Below are positions 1 through 10,767 of a stretch of 64,000 nucleotides of DNA, piece by piece. Each line of letters starts with the position of its first letter. The first letter of the stretch is position 1. This DNA is from Gambelia wislizenii (Eukaryota > Chordata > Lepidosauria > Squamata > Crotaphytidae): contig JAUMIR010000002.1 in the NCBI GenBank assembly GCA_030847615.1, positions 239,959,809 to 240,023,808 on the forward strand, in the 5' to 3' direction. A program made the translations under genes and the position numbers. A model generated the notes under the pieces. The model was not told the origin of the DNA. It ran no database searches and worked only from the letters and a program-made list of their open reading frames with translations.

Positions 1-387
1 CTTATCGCCCTTCAACCTCATAACCCAATGCTGAGAGATACCATCCAAAAACACCTCCACCTCACTCACCCACCCACCTGCTACCTACAGGATCTACAGG
101 GATAGGAAAGAGGAGAGTAGAATTGCCGGCCAAGCAGGAAAACTAACATCTTCCATATTGATCCCTTCTGTCCCGTCACTGGGATAGCTGCCTTCCCCCC
201 CCCCATACAGATTTGGAATGGGTGGCCAGAATGTTTTTTTAAAAAGTAAAATAAAATGGGACTAGTGGCCTAAATGTGACATCTAGGCCAAGTCACTGAG
301 AGCCAGCTGCAGACTTTTCACCAAGTAGAATGCTTGAACAATGTGGCATGCCAATTAAGGTACAAGGGGGCCAGTTCATATACTTAA

Positions 388-480
388 AGTGCAGTGCTAT
401 AAACACTTGCCTGTGAGTAACTCTTCCTGAATTTAATGGGGCTTATTTCTGAGTAGACATGTAAAGGCATGCACAGTTGA
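388..480. repeat. Short palindromic interspersed repeat, copy 1
   Basis: The segment centred on AACTCTTCCTGAATTTAATG is followed by GGGGCTTATTTCTGAGTAGACATG. A second diverged copy lies at about 30290-30385. The core is partly self-complementary (GAGTAA/TTAYTTCT and CCCATT-like/AATGGG arms), which suggests the remnant of a short DNA transposon. I could not assign a family. The rest of positions 1-830 shows no gene and only short homopolymer runs. Confidence 0.4.
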
Positions 481-831
481 ATAGTGGTGGGAGGGGGCGG
501 TGTGGATGAGTAGGGTTGCTTCATAAACCAGCTCCTGTTAATTAGTGACATTGCTGAATTTCATAGTTACCTGGCTTGTAAATTAATATCAGTTTGTGTG
601 GTTCACAGTGCTTGGTGGTGCTATGAAAAGGCACTGTCTGCCCCTTAAAATAGTCTCCAGCTTGGTCTGTAAAGAATCCACCACTGATTGTTGGTGAGGG
701 CTTGTGGGAGTTGCAATTCAGCAGGGCCAGGAAGGAAACTCAGGGAATCTTGGATTCTCCAATGGACCTACGCTCCCTGCAACATGAATGATGCAACGTC
801 AGTGTCAAAAGTGCCAGGGACTCTGGGATAT

Positions 832-1060
832 ATAGGTCGACTCCTATATCCACGGGGGATACATTCCAAGACACACACACCCTGTGGATACCTGAAACTG
901 TGGATAATAAGGAACCCTATTATTTTCACTGAGAAGAATGCCAGAAGTAGACCATAGAATCACAATAGAAGACCTAGAAATGCCTAGACAGAAGATATAT
1001 TTTTGGATGTGGATAAGTGAAACTGTATACCAAATTGGCAGCTATGGGGGTTGACCTGTA
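832..1060. mobile_element. Tigger/pogo-like non-autonomous DNA transposon
   Basis: The left end reads TATAGGTCGACTCC and the right end GGGGGTTGACCTGTA, so the termini are imperfect inverted repeats of the CAGGTCAACCCC type used by pogo/Tigger elements at TA targets. The interior has repeated GTGGATA-type motifs common to these short elements. About 230 bp long with no transposase frame. Confidence 0.65.
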
Positions 1061-1576
1061 TCATTTCTTCCAGAGCACACCAGGCTCCTTGCTATGGATA
1101 TCAAGCACCTTCAAAATGGCAGTTTCCCAGGGCTCCTTGTGGTTGGGATGCTGTGTTGAGTCAAGGAACCTAAGCATCTGAATAATAAATGCAAAGTGAG
1201 GGGTGGTGTCCCTGTGGCATATCACGTTGATCCCTGCTTCTCTGAAGGCTTCATTTGAGCCTTCAGAACAGGTTTGGTACTTCATTTATGCTAGTTCCAT
1301 GCATAGGATTAGTCTTACCCTTCGTTCTGCCTTACCACCCTACCTAGATCCAGTGTAGTGTGTCAGATTCTACCCACTAACTGGCCCCAGGTTCATTAAC
1401 CTATTCCCCCACCCCCACAAGAAGCTTCAAAATCAATACTTGGCAACCTGGGAAAGGGAATCCTATAGTAAGGGGGCTCAGGAGCAACCAAAGGACAATG
1501 GGAATCCCAAGCAAATTCAACTTGGGCAATCAAGTTCTCCAGGCTGCAGTAGCAAAGACCATAAAAACAGCGAGAA

Positions 1577-1912
1577 TCAGTGTAGTATTGTGGTTATGAG
1601 TCTTGGACTGAGACTTGGGAGAACCAGGATTTATTCCCCCTTGAGCCATGAAACTCATTGAGGTGAACCTTGGCATGTCATTCTGAAAGCTTGGGTAAGT
1701 TATGTTTTAACAACTCCCAAATATGGGAGGGATTCATGATGACTAGGGAGATTCAAGTGCTACCATTCAAAAAAGTAACTTTTTAAAGTTCTGGCTATTC
1801 TCTTTCAGATCTACTTCATGGGGTTGTTGTTGCAAGGATAAAGTGGAGCAAAACCAAGTATAGTATCTTGGAGGAAAAGCAGGCTATAAATGTAGCTAAA
1901 AGTAAATAAATA
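1577..1912 (+). mobile_element. tRNA-headed SINE with LINE-type 3' tail (degenerate)
   Basis: The 5' part GTAGTATTGTGGTTATGAG followed by GAACCAGGATTTATTCC matches a tRNA-derived SINE head (A-box and B-box regions). The 3' part, from about 1810, has GGGTTGTTG, AGGATAAAGTGGAG and GGCTATAAATG before AAATAAATA, a tail shared with LINE 3' ends in reptiles. About 110 bp between head and tail do not match either part and may be a decayed insertion. Positions 1061-1576 hold nothing I recognise. Confidence 0.55.
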
Positions 1913-2267
1913 CGCATGTGGAGCAAACTGATGATCAAAATGCATGCTGGGTTAAGCATGCCAGTTTGCTTTGTGCATCTCTTTTCTCCTGCTTTTAAAA
2001 TAGTAATATACTGTATCTGATGTGCTTTTAACCCTTTCTTAATATACTGTACACCATGTACTTTTAATCCTTTCTTTCTGCAACTTGGTCCCAATGCAAC
2101 ATGGTTTCACCCATTACCATTCCAAAGCTGCTATTTTGGACCTTTAAAAAGGAGCTACTTGCATCAACAGTAGCTTCTCTCATGGCAAAGAGCAATTTTT
2201 GAGCTGTGATGTTGGTTGTGTGTGTGTGATTATTTTCATTAAAATTGCAATGCAAGCAGAATAGATT

Positions 2268-2715
2268 GAACTAATAATAATAATAATAATAATAATAACA
2301 ACAACATTTATTTATACCCCGCCCCTCTGCTAAAAACAATCGGGGCGGCTTCCAACAATTAAAACATTGTAATAATGACTAAAAACACCCCCACCCCCAC
2401 CCTCCCCCATAAAAAGACATTAAACACTATAAAATTAAAACTTTCTAACTAAAAACACATTAAAAGCAAATATATACATGATTTTAAAAAGCCAGGAGAC
2501 TGAGATCCTGAGGCCGGGATCTAATCAGGAAAGGCCTGGCAAAAGAGATCCATCTTTAGTTCTTTTTTAAAGCTACTCAAGCTTGTCAACTGATGGATCT
2601 CATTCAGCAGGCCATTCCATAAATTGGGGGCGATTACCGAAAAGGCCCTCTGGGAGGTTGCAGACAGCCTAGATTTTTGTGGCTGAAGCAGATTCCTCCC
2701 AGAGAACTTCTCTTT
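2268..2715 (-). mobile_element. L2-like LINE 3' end (ORF2 C-terminus plus 3' UTR)
   Basis: Read on the minus strand, about 2560-2700 encodes a degenerate ORF2 tail with WNGLLNEIHQLTSLSSFKK, which fits the usual L2-type pattern of W-N-x-L-P followed by S-L-x-x-F-K and L-K-x-x-L-F. Downstream is an A-rich 3' UTR, then the conserved GGGGTATAAATAAATG terminus and a (TTA)n simple repeat at 2272-2299. The same terminus recurs at 26303-26390. The copy is 5' truncated and carries stops, so it is a dead insertion. Confidence 0.75.
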
Positions 2716-3480
2716 CTCTGTACACTTGTATTCTGGACTTAAATTAATACCCAGTGACTATTATCTTAAAAGGGGGAACCCAAGCCTACAAGGACAAGCC
2801 ATGTAATGCATTGTGTAACTAACAGTTTGGCCCTAAATATCCCCTCCCACTGCCACACACACATAATGCTGTCATTATGAACCTCAGTGACTTGGCCTGA
2901 ATCCCAGCTTCTAGGCTTTAGCAACTGCATGAGATGTCTATTAGCTGTTGGAAGAGGAGTTACAGAACATCACGGCTGAAGCTAGTTTTGATCAGAGTAG
3001 ATCCAGTGAAACCAGCAGGACTTCCATTACTCACCATGAGTGGCCTAAATCCAATGGACCTGAAGAGGTCTGTCAGAAGAAGCCTGGATCCAATCCACCA
3101 TTGCACCAGTGACTCTAATTTTTGAGGGCCCATAAACCTGACAGCCTACTGGTAGAAATGGTTGTGCCCTAAGAAGAGCTACCTAATTCACTCACTTGTT
3201 ACCCATAGCCAAGAAATCAGAGCTTAAGGCCACAAGTTCATTCCTTTCTGCAGCAAACAGGAAGGTCAAGAGCTGGGAATATTTGAATGGATGCAATACA
3301 GTATTGAGGTTCATGCTATCCATTCATATACTCGGGTCATTTGCACTGCAGGCAGTGACCTTTCCAAGCCCCCTCTCAGCTCTTTCATCACCGATTTCAA
3401 TGCAGTTCTGGCAAACAGCCCCCCTGTGTCTACCTTGCAGTCCTCTCTACTGTCCTTCTTAAACCAGTTCTCTCCCCAGA
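2716..3480. other. No recognised feature
   Basis: Short open frames here have no recognisable domain and no shared repeat signature. I see neither splice-framed exons nor TIRs. Confidence 0.5.
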
Positions 3481-3850
3481 AAAACAGGCACTGACTTTCT
3501 TGGGCTACTCCCCGCAGACTCTCTTTAATCGAACCCCATTTCCTCATATGAAAGCTCAGAAAATTTAAGGTCATCAAGAGCAAGGCCATAGATCTTGCAG
3601 GAGGTTGCCATACCTGATGTATTTCTTCCTTTAATCGCAGGAGCGATGTTGTGCCACCAATATTTTATGCTGTTCCCTCCCTCTTCCCGCAGAGCCTGGG
3701 TAGCTGGAAGAGATAACGCAGCCATGGCCAGGATGCCATTTCAGTCTATGTTTAATGACCAGGTTACCGTAAAGATGCTGATTCATTAACGGCCGAGCTA
3801 ATTAAGTATCATAAATTTATTAAGGATAGTCTTCTCTTTGGGCCTTGTTA
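3481..3850. promoter_or_regulatory. Candidate conserved non-coding block (homeodomain-type sites)
   Basis: Unlike its surroundings this stretch has no repeat signature. From about 3745 to 3835 it is dense in AT-rich homeodomain-type cores, including GCTAATTAAG at about 3797-3806, TCATTAACGG and AAATTTATTAAGG, next to CpG-containing unique sequence. This composition is typical of developmental conserved elements, but conservation itself cannot be seen from one sequence. The overlapping short frames look like chance. Confidence 0.3.
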
Positions 3851-3918
3851 CATTAAAACCGGGAATCAGTTGTGAAGTATGTGGGCAGAGGAGGTGTGTG
3901 TGTATACATATGAGAAAA

Positions 3919-4003
3919 GCTAAGAACATAAGAAAAGCCATGCTGGATCAAGCCCAATGCCTCTCTTGTTCATCAGAGTTGGTACCATATGTCTCAAGGC
4001 ACT
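3919..4003 (-). mobile_element. CR1-like LINE 3' fragment
   Basis: TAAGAACATAAGAAAAGCC followed by ATGCTGGATCAAGCCC is a widespread reptile repeat segment. I read it as the reverse of a CR1-type 3' region; a longer piece of the same repeat family occurs on the plus strand at about 32205-32440. Family assignment is tentative. Confidence 0.4.
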
Positions 4004-4011
4004 GTCTGAAG

Positions 4012-4084
4012 CAGGGTTTCTCAACCAGGGTTTCCTGGAACCCTAGGGTTCCCTAAGCGGTTGCTAGAGGTTCTGTGAGATATT

Positions 4085-4135
<51 letters not shown>

Positions 4136-4223
4136 CTATTCATGCTGTAGATATAAAAAAATTAGGTAGGGGTTCCCTGAGACCTGAAAATTGTTTCAAG
4201 GGTAAAAAGGTTAAGAAAGACTG
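4012..4223. mobile_element. hAT-type MITE with perfect 8-bp target duplication
   Basis: Left terminus CAGGGTTTCTCAACC and right terminus GGTTAAGAAAGACTG are inverted repeats (11 of 15 positions). The element is flanked by the perfect 8-bp direct repeat GTCTGAAG at 4004-4011 and 4224-4231, the hallmark of hAT transposition. A long (TA)n tract fills the middle. With 212 bp and no coding capacity it is a non-autonomous copy mobilised in trans. Confidence 0.9.
4087..4133. repeat. (TA)n microsatellite
   Basis: An uninterrupted TA dinucleotide run of about 46 bp lies inside the hAT MITE and probably expanded after insertion. Confidence 0.95.
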
Positions 4224-4486
4224 GTCTGAAGTTTCAGGAAATTGAAATTCTTCTGCAGATTTCCAGGCAGAGAGACAAATCTCAGACCAACCATTGCTGG
4301 AGAAGGAAAAAGCCTGGTTTTATTCTGTGAGTTAGCCTGGAAGCCTGGACACCCATCTTCTCTTAACACACATGAATAGACACAAAACCAGTTAAACTGG
4401 CCATTTTCTAAATTGAACATAAAGTGTTTTTTACATAACAATATGCATAGCAACATACAGTATAGAACAATATAACAATATATAGA

Positions 4487-4660
4487 AATCATAGAATAAT
4501 AGAGTTGGAAGAGACCACAAGGGCCATCCAATCCAACCCCCTGCCTTGCAGGAATACACAATCAAATCATTCCCGACAGATAGTTATCAAGCCTCTGCTT
4601 AAAAACCTCCAAAAGGAGGAGACTCCACCACATTACGAGGCAGTGCATTCCACTGCAATT
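4487..4660 (-). mobile_element. CR1 LINE 3' end
   Basis: The plus strand starts ATCATAGAATAATAGAG then TTGGAAGAGACCACAAGGG and ATCCAATCCAACCCC. This is the reverse complement of the CR1 3' UTR with its ATTCTATG-type terminal repeat. The copy is 5' truncated near 4660, the usual result of incomplete target-primed reverse transcription. Confidence 0.88.
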
Positions 4661-4962
4661 GTTACACAAGGCTTTGCTCCTTGTGTGACTTCATAAAGAC
4701 CCACCCCTTCATCTCAGACATTGGCCCTGAAATTTCAAGGAATGGGAAAGTGCTGACCTGATAACTCTAGGTCCTGCAGTCTGGAAAACCCACAAGTAGG
4801 GCAGGAATGGAGCAATACTCCCCTAGCATTATATAGAGGCAGCTAGACTAGCATGGCACACCTTTGACTGGAGCATGGAAAAATTATTTTATCAATTACA
4901 GTTCCCAGATCCCATGGTAATCCCTGCCATGACTGAGCAAGGATTTGGTAGATGTAGACCAA

Positions 4963-5475
4963 GGAGATTATCAGATGCGTTAAAAGTGGCATTACACGAA
5001 TGACAGGAGATCGCAAAAGGGCTCCCTTTTCAGACGTCATTCCCCCCTCGTTATGCACTCATTTAGCTGCCATTCCGCTGGCACTGCTTTTTATTGATGG
5101 GAGAAGCCATCGATAGATCTCCCATTCCATTTCTGTCATGGATGTTCCTGAGAGTGAAAAAGTGCCCCATTATGCTGGCGAGATCCCAGCGTCAATGGGC
5201 GGTCCCTGCCAGAGGACTTCTGGGTACGATCAGGACATCCAGGTAAGTGACACACTTTTTATGACCCTCCCCGAGTTACTTGTATATTTTAAAGTGTGTT
5301 TTTGTACTTGCTGTTATGATTTTTGGTTCTTTTTATTTTTATATTTCCCATGCTCGCGTCTTCTCGTGAGAATCGACGTGATTTTGATCCAGGAAGTGAA
5401 GGGAGCTCTGGTAGAACTCCATTCACTCCTGGGATGCGTTTTCCATGGAAGAGAAGGTAAGTGTGATGAGGAGGG
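4963..5475. mobile_element. GGAGATTATCAGAC-family TIR transposon, copy A (right end missing)
   Basis: Begins GGAGATTATCAGATG, the terminus shared by five other copies in the window. Its interior aligns with the reverse complement of copy B (9460-10049), including GACATCCAGGTAAG near 5234 and GAAGTGAA near 5391. The expected right TIR is absent; similarity stops near 5475, so the copy is truncated. A 232-codon open frame (5138-5836) crosses the element but has no domain and extends beyond the homologous part, so I do not call it a gene. Confidence 0.65.
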
Positions 5476-5774
5476 TGATTGTGGCAGGACTGAGATGGGA
5501 TGGGGGCAAGAGTGGAGATTGTGGGACAGGAACACTTTTTCGCTCCTGATAATTTCCCAAAATCCCAAGCCCTGTTCCCGGCTCACCAAACCAAAACTTG
5601 TCCAGCAACCATGGATGGTGGGCCACCAAGGGCTCTACAAACCTCCTGTACTGTGCTACTTTTCCTACTCTCCCACCCTCCAGGTTTGTAGGATATTCTG
5701 GATCATTTGTAGGATATTCCAGATCATTTATTTTTTATTTAATTTATATGCCACCTTTCTCCCATTGTCAAAAA

Positions 5775-6190
5775 AAGTTTGTCAATATCGCTTTTTTCAT
5801 GGTATTGAGGGTGTGCAAAAACACATCCCGTTGTAATCACAAGATTACAGCATGAGTGGGCAGTCCTCGGCGAGAAGACTTCCAGGTGAGAATGCAAAAA
5901 CAAAGCACAGGATGCTGTTTTTATGAACTTTCCTGTTTAGTTTCAACATTTTTAGGTTTGTTTCAGAGCTTCTGTATTCATTTATTTTGTTAATTTAGGT
6001 GTTTTTGGAGTTTTAAGCACACTCGCGTCTTCTCATGAGAACCGCCAAAATCTCACCCAAGCAAAATCACAGAAGTAAATTCCCATTCTTACAGTGCTAG
6101 TGGTCATTGTGCAATGATTCTGCAGCAGTTATTTTGCATGATTACAGCAATGTGCAATAGTAAGTGTAATAATGCCACTGCTTTCCTAAC
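5775..6190. mobile_element. GGAGATTATCAGAC-family internal fragment
   Basis: Similar to the interior of copy D (21675-22247). Shared landmarks in order are TTTTTTCATGGTATT, TGAGAATG, TTTTTATGAA, TTGTTAATTTAGGTGTTTT and GTCTTCT-TGAGAAC. Neither terminus is preserved. Together with copy A it may be a rearranged composite. The stretch 6191-6604 has no recognisable feature. Confidence 0.5.
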
Positions 6191-6604
6191 TTGAAAATTA
6201 CTGTACAGCGTTTCTACATGCTAGACTGATAGTGTCCTAAGACTAACTGGTTTTTATTTTAGCATGAGTTTTTCTGGGTATAAACCCACTTTGCAGTACA
6301 GAGTGATATTAAGGCCTCAGGTATAAAGCATATTTATACAGTTGTGAGAGTGAGATAGAATGTAATAGGATCCAGAAAGATGCAAATCATGTTTCTTGCC
6401 CTAAATTTTCAAAGGTCTGTGTGGGATGATACAGGTCTTTCAGATCTTTTCAGTGGTCAGTTAGTGTTGGTGTGTGAAAACAATAAATTTGCTTACCAAA
6501 AGTCAGTTTCACATGGTTCAAACCTCCCTCTGAAAAGATTCCTTTTGTTACATGTGCACTAGTGAGGACTCTTGTGTTAATACATATAGTGTGCCATAAA
6601 GCCA

Positions 6605-7182
6605 TTGTCTTTGTTCATACCTCTGCTAATGGATTGGAATTTGTGTATATATTCAATTCAACTGTTTCTCTTTCTAGTCTTCCTTTGTAGTTTGTTTGTT
6701 CAAGGATTGTGACCTGTAAATCCCTTGCTGTATATCCAGGAAGGCTGAAATGTTCTGCAACTGTTTTTTTGGTATTGCCATATCTAATGTCAGATTTGTG
6801 TCCATTTATCCTTTGTGCAGAGACTGTCCTGTTTGTCCAGTGTAGAGGGGCATTGCTGACATAGGATGCCATATATCGCATTGGAGGAAGAGCAGGTAAA
6901 TGCACCTCTGATGTTGTGGGTGATGTTATTGGCCCCTGTAATATTGCTCCCAGAGTAGATGTGGGGACAGAGTTGGCAACTGAGTTTGTGGCAGGGTCTT
7001 GTCCCTGTATTACCACCCATGTTATGTATCCTGTTGTAAGTGGATAGTTGTTTATGATGTGGAGGCTTTCTGTAGAACAATAAAGCCCTTCCTCCCAGAG
7101 CTTGTGAGGGGGACATGTGATTCTCCAGAATTAGTTGTAGCTCATTGATGATGCATTTGAATGGTTTCAGCTGGGCACTGTG
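6605..7182 (-). pseudogene. Penelope-like retroelement: C-terminal GIY-YIG endonuclease region
   Basis: Two overlapping minus-strand frames together give a Penelope-type C-terminus. The upstream part (7116-6790) has a Cys-His-rich stretch, CHKLSCQLCPHI, then a degenerate core, IYGILCQQCPSTLDK, where an intact protein would have the GIY-YIG-like residues. The downstream part (7016-6615) contains RINGHKSDIRYG, AEHFSLPGY and the catalytic-type ERETVELN. A frameshift between them shows the copy is dead. In intact elements this domain nicks DNA to start reverse transcription. The upstream reverse-transcriptase end continues at 7698-7960, across an inserted DNA transposon. Confidence 0.8.
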
Positions 7183-7697
7183 GGGACTCGTCTATATGTG
7201 AGTCAAAAATTCCAAATGGAGATCTGCCCACGTGCCCCCGTATTCCCCCAAAGCCCTGCGCATTGTTATTCTCAACAGGGATATGGGGTACCTTGTCTTC
7301 ACTGTCCCTGCAGAGTTTCGTCCACTGCTGCCACTGCCACCTTGACCATAATTTAAACCTCAAGAGGCAGTTCCTGGCCAAAGGGAGAGGAGAAAGTGGG
7401 TGGAGCCAGCACAGCCAAGCCAGGGAAGGGAGAAAATCTCTCCCTTTGGCTGGGAACTGCCCCAAGCTTTAAAATTAGTGGTGATGGTGATGGTGGCAAA
7501 AATGTGAAGAAAACCCTAAATCCCCCATACTCCACATTTAGATAAAATATACCAGAATGCCCCAAATCTGGGCCATGCAACATGTGGCCAAATTGCCCCA
7601 GATTCAGAGAAAAGGCCATGTCATGTGTGGCCTGATTGCCGCAGATTTGGGTGAATTCGCAGGGGGATTCAGGGGATTTAATAGTGTAGACGAGCCC
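7183..7697. mobile_element. Non-autonomous DNA transposon inserted in the Penelope relic
   Basis: The ends are inverted repeats: GGGACTCGTCTATATG on the left and GTAGACGAGCCC on the right. The Penelope coding sequence resumes on both sides, which defines the insert precisely. The same terminus type (GGGCTTGTCTACAC) bounds 37394-38012. No clear target duplication is visible, so hAT versus another superfamily is open. ORFs inside (for example 7142-7465 minus) have no domain. Confidence 0.7.
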
Positions 7698-7960
7698 TAG
7701 GTGACCACTAGGGGTGTTCTGTCATTTAGTGTTTTTGTTCTGTCTTGTAGCAGATGGTTCATGGGCATTAATCTTGCCTTGTTGATTTATTTCTTCACCT
7801 CCTTAGGCAGGTATTGTTTGAGAAATGTCTACTGTAAATCCAAGCGTTTTGAGTCTCTGTCTTGTGGGTCTGACCACATGTGGTTGTATCAGAAGGCTTG
7901 GTTGTAAACAATAGATTTGGTAGTGTGTTCTTGGTTGAAGAAAATCAACTATTTTGAAAT
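7698..7960 (-). pseudogene. Penelope-like retroelement: thumb/linker part upstream of GIY-YIG
   Basis: The minus strand encodes, with stops, KSIVYNQAF, YNHMWSDPQDRDSKRLDLQ, FLKQYLPKEVKK and finally DRTPLVVTY. This matches the region between reverse transcriptase and endonuclease of Penelope-like elements (Y-N-x-A, SDxxDRD and TPLVVTY motifs). The frame would continue as HSAQLKPF on the far side of the inserted transposon at 7183-7697. Internal stops and the insertion make it a relic. Confidence 0.78.
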
Positions 7961-8320
7961 GTGATGCTGGAGAAGAGTTCTACAAATACTGTGAACTGCT
8001 AAAAAGGCAAATAAATGGGTTCTAAAGCAAATCAAACCTGAGCTGTCCCTAGAAGTCAGGATCATTAAACCAAAACTTTTATAACTTTGGCCATATCATG
8101 AGAAGACATGGCTCACTAGAAAAAACAATAATGCTTGGAAAGGTAGAAGGCAGTAAGAAGATTAGAAGACTGCATTATAGATGGATAGACTCAAGGAAGC
8201 CATGTTCCTGAAACTGCAAGACCTGAGCAGGGCTGTTGATGATAGAGTGACTTGGAGGTCTCTCACTCATAGGGTCACCTTAAGTCAAAGTTGACTTGAC
8301 AGCAGTTAACAACAACAAAT
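7960..8320 (+). mobile_element. BovB/RTE LINE 3' end
   Basis: Starts GATGCTGGAGAAGAG and encodes a degenerate C-terminus containing FGHIMRRHGSLEKTIMLGK, VEGSRK and RWIDS, the characteristic end of the RTE-BovB ORF. It terminates in GTTGACTTGACAGCAG then AACAACAACAA. A second copy on the opposite strand lies at 10768-11828. BovB supplies the machinery thought to mobilise Sauria SINEs, which are also present here. Confidence 0.82.
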
Positions 8321-9459
8321 GAAGTTCTATATTTAGAGTTAGAGTTCTATAGTGCATCAGTGAAATGGCACTTTTGCCCTAAATTCTATAACTCCTTTTT
8401 TAATGTTAATAAATTCAGAGAGGAGAAAATGTGCCCTTCAGACCATAGAACCACTTGAGGAAACCATACCCCAGTTTATAAAAATATCCTGGAAGAGCCC
8501 AGGTGAAGTTCTAAAAAAACGAGAACTCACCCTTCTTTTGCCAGTTTGCAAGAGCTCTGTGTTGGTGCTCTGTCTTCAGACTGACATAAGATCCTTGGAA
8601 GAAATGAAGACCAGACAAAGCTTTGACAACTGTCTTTCTTCCATCACATACTCTTGACAGGTTGAACTCATAATTCTTAATACAGGTGGCAGGCAACCCA
8701 TTGCATCTCTACAGATGTGTTGGAGGACAACTCCCATCATTGCTAACCATTGGCTATGCTGGCTGGGTTTGATGGGAGTTGGGGGGTCCATCAAGATTTG
8801 GTAGGCACTAGGTTGTGACCCTTGTTCAGGCACCTTTGGACTTTATTCTCAGACCAAGAGGAGGCTGCAGGTGAATGCTCCTCTAATCTCACAATGACTG
8901 CATCAATCTTTTTAACAAGCTGGCTGGCCGGTGGGCCTGCTATATTTTTGCTTCCCTGTTCATCCGTGGGAGAGTATATTTGTTACTCATATGGCATGCA
9001 CAGCCTCTGAGGCATGCCCTAATCCGTCTGACTGTGCTTCCCACTGAGTCTGTGCACCTGTTCTCTTCACTGCTTTATCCCATTTGATTTCATCTAATGC
9101 AGGCCCTATTTATCCTGTGAGGTACTTAAGTGGAACTTAGCCTTCTGCTAGTGCAATCTCACTCAGGCTAGAACCGCACACACTAACTAGGAGTTATGTG
9201 CCTGTGCTGGACCAAATCATAAGTCACAAATGGTTAGTTGCTTAAGGGTGGCTGCTTCAGAGCTACGGTGGGTATGCATCAGCATTCATAGGTGACCATC
9301 AGTGGCCATGAGGGTTGGGGGATACTGGGAGATGCAGACCCAAAACAAACCCTTTCCAAGCTGTGAGGGCAGGTGCCAGGTGCCTTTGAAAATATGGGGG
9401 GGGGCACAGAACTGTGGTTAAGTACTGGACAGACAGCTACATTGGTGATAACAGACTAG
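8321..9459. other. Mostly unassigned; one short TIR element
   Basis: The sequence at 8341-8374 resembles the 38-bp repeat at 52092-52129 and 53204-53241. Positions 8682-8810 look like a short MITE, with an ACTCCCATCA/TGATGGGAGT stem around 8732-8781. Nothing else between 8375 and 9459 is recognisable. No coding signal is convincing. Confidence 0.45.
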
Positions 9460-10049
9460 GGAGATTATCAGACGACCCATTTAAAAAAAAATTGCTGGCA
9501 TAAAATAAACCATTTCTATGCTGGCAAAAGAATGCTCCCCCCCCCGTACCTACCTTCCTCTCCCAGTAAAGGCTCCCAGTCAATAAAAAGGAAGTGAATG
9601 GAGCCCCGTTCACTTCCTTGCTCGAAATCCCATGAGACTTTGTCATGTGGGAAATAAAACAAAAACAAAAAACAAAAAACAAAAACAAAATAAAGACATT
9701 TGAAGTTGCACAAAGCACCTAAACACACTATAAAAGCCCCAAGTAACCTGGGGTGGGTCATTAAAAGAGTGAAACTTACCTGGATGTCCCAATCAGCCCC
9801 GGAAGTGTTTGCACCGGACCAGCCATTCCCATTGAAATGATGGGATTTAAATGGCCCGAGGTTTCATACGCTGGCAATGCCAGCACATAAGCAGCATGGG
9901 GGATCTATTGACGGCTTCAGACGTCAATAGAAAGAAACTTTAGCATAACGCCAGCGGAATGCAAAAGGACAGTGTCATCTGATATTGTCATCATTTTGCA
10001 TTCCACTGGTGTCATGATTACACCACATTTGCTGTGTCTGATAATCTCC
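9460..10049. mobile_element. GGAGATTATCAGAC-family TIR transposon, copy B
   Basis: Complete element: left end GGAGATTATCAGAC, right end GTCTGATAATCTCC, a perfect 14-bp TIR. The flanks are TAG at 9457-9459 and TAG at 10050-10052, consistent with a 3-bp target duplication. It is 590 bp long with no transposase. Its interior is homologous to copy A in inverse orientation and more distantly to D and E. The 3-bp duplication points to a PIF/Harbinger-like enzyme, but this is an inference. Confidence 0.85.
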
Positions 10050-10299
10050 TAGGTAGGGGACTTTGAGGGGACTGTGGTGGACAGCCAAAGAAAAATGTCA
10101 ACCCAGTGCTTTCCAGCTATGAAAAAGGCAAATTTCTTATTTCTTAGGGATAAATTGGCTATAACCCTGCCAAATATTGTCTTGCCTTTATATAAATCTA
10201 ATGGGTGACTGCAGTTTGAATACTGCATACAGCTTCTGGTTGATACACCTCAAAAAGAATACTGCAGAGACTGAAACACAGCAGAAACTGGCAACTAAT

Positions 10300-10362
10300 A
10301 AGAATAGTCCAGAAAAAGAATAAAATTAAAATTCTTTGGTCCTTAGCTCCCTTCCCAGGGAC
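10300..10362 (+). repeat. Direct repeat, left copy
   Basis: AGTCCAGAAAAAGAATAAAA and TTCTTTGGTCCTTAGCTCCC recur with few changes at 12198-12257. The two copies sit on either side of the BovB insertion. Either they belong to an unrecognised dispersed repeat or they reflect a local duplication. Confidence 0.6.
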
Positions 10363-10767
10363 TGGTGAGTGGCTGAGGGAGTGAGAGGAGGGAGGGAACC
10401 TTGTGAAACTGGGGTGTAGATGCAGATTGAGTGGCAGGAGTGGATTGTGAGGTGGAGAGGGAATTTGCATGTGGGTAGTGATTGGTTGGGTGTGTTTCCT
10501 GAGCAGCCAAGCAGCATGCTAGACTAGATAGGCCTTTTGGTCTGAACCAGCTGGGTTCTTCTCTTCTCAACACCTCTGTTTGTGTCCACAATGTTTTTTA
10601 GAAGTACACAGCTCCCCATCATTCACTGTGGTGGTAGGCATGGCAAACATTGGTCTCATCACCAGTAGCATGTGTACCGCTAATAAACATTAATAAGTCA
10701 AAATCTGCAACAAAGATGGGAACTAATTACAAATAAATAATTGCTTATTTGTTTCTTTTTCTCCAAT

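Noticed and set aside
5138..5836. 232-codon plus-strand open frame
   Set aside because: It crosses the boundary between a TIR transposon and other DNA, has no domain, and its homologous segments in other copies are not open.
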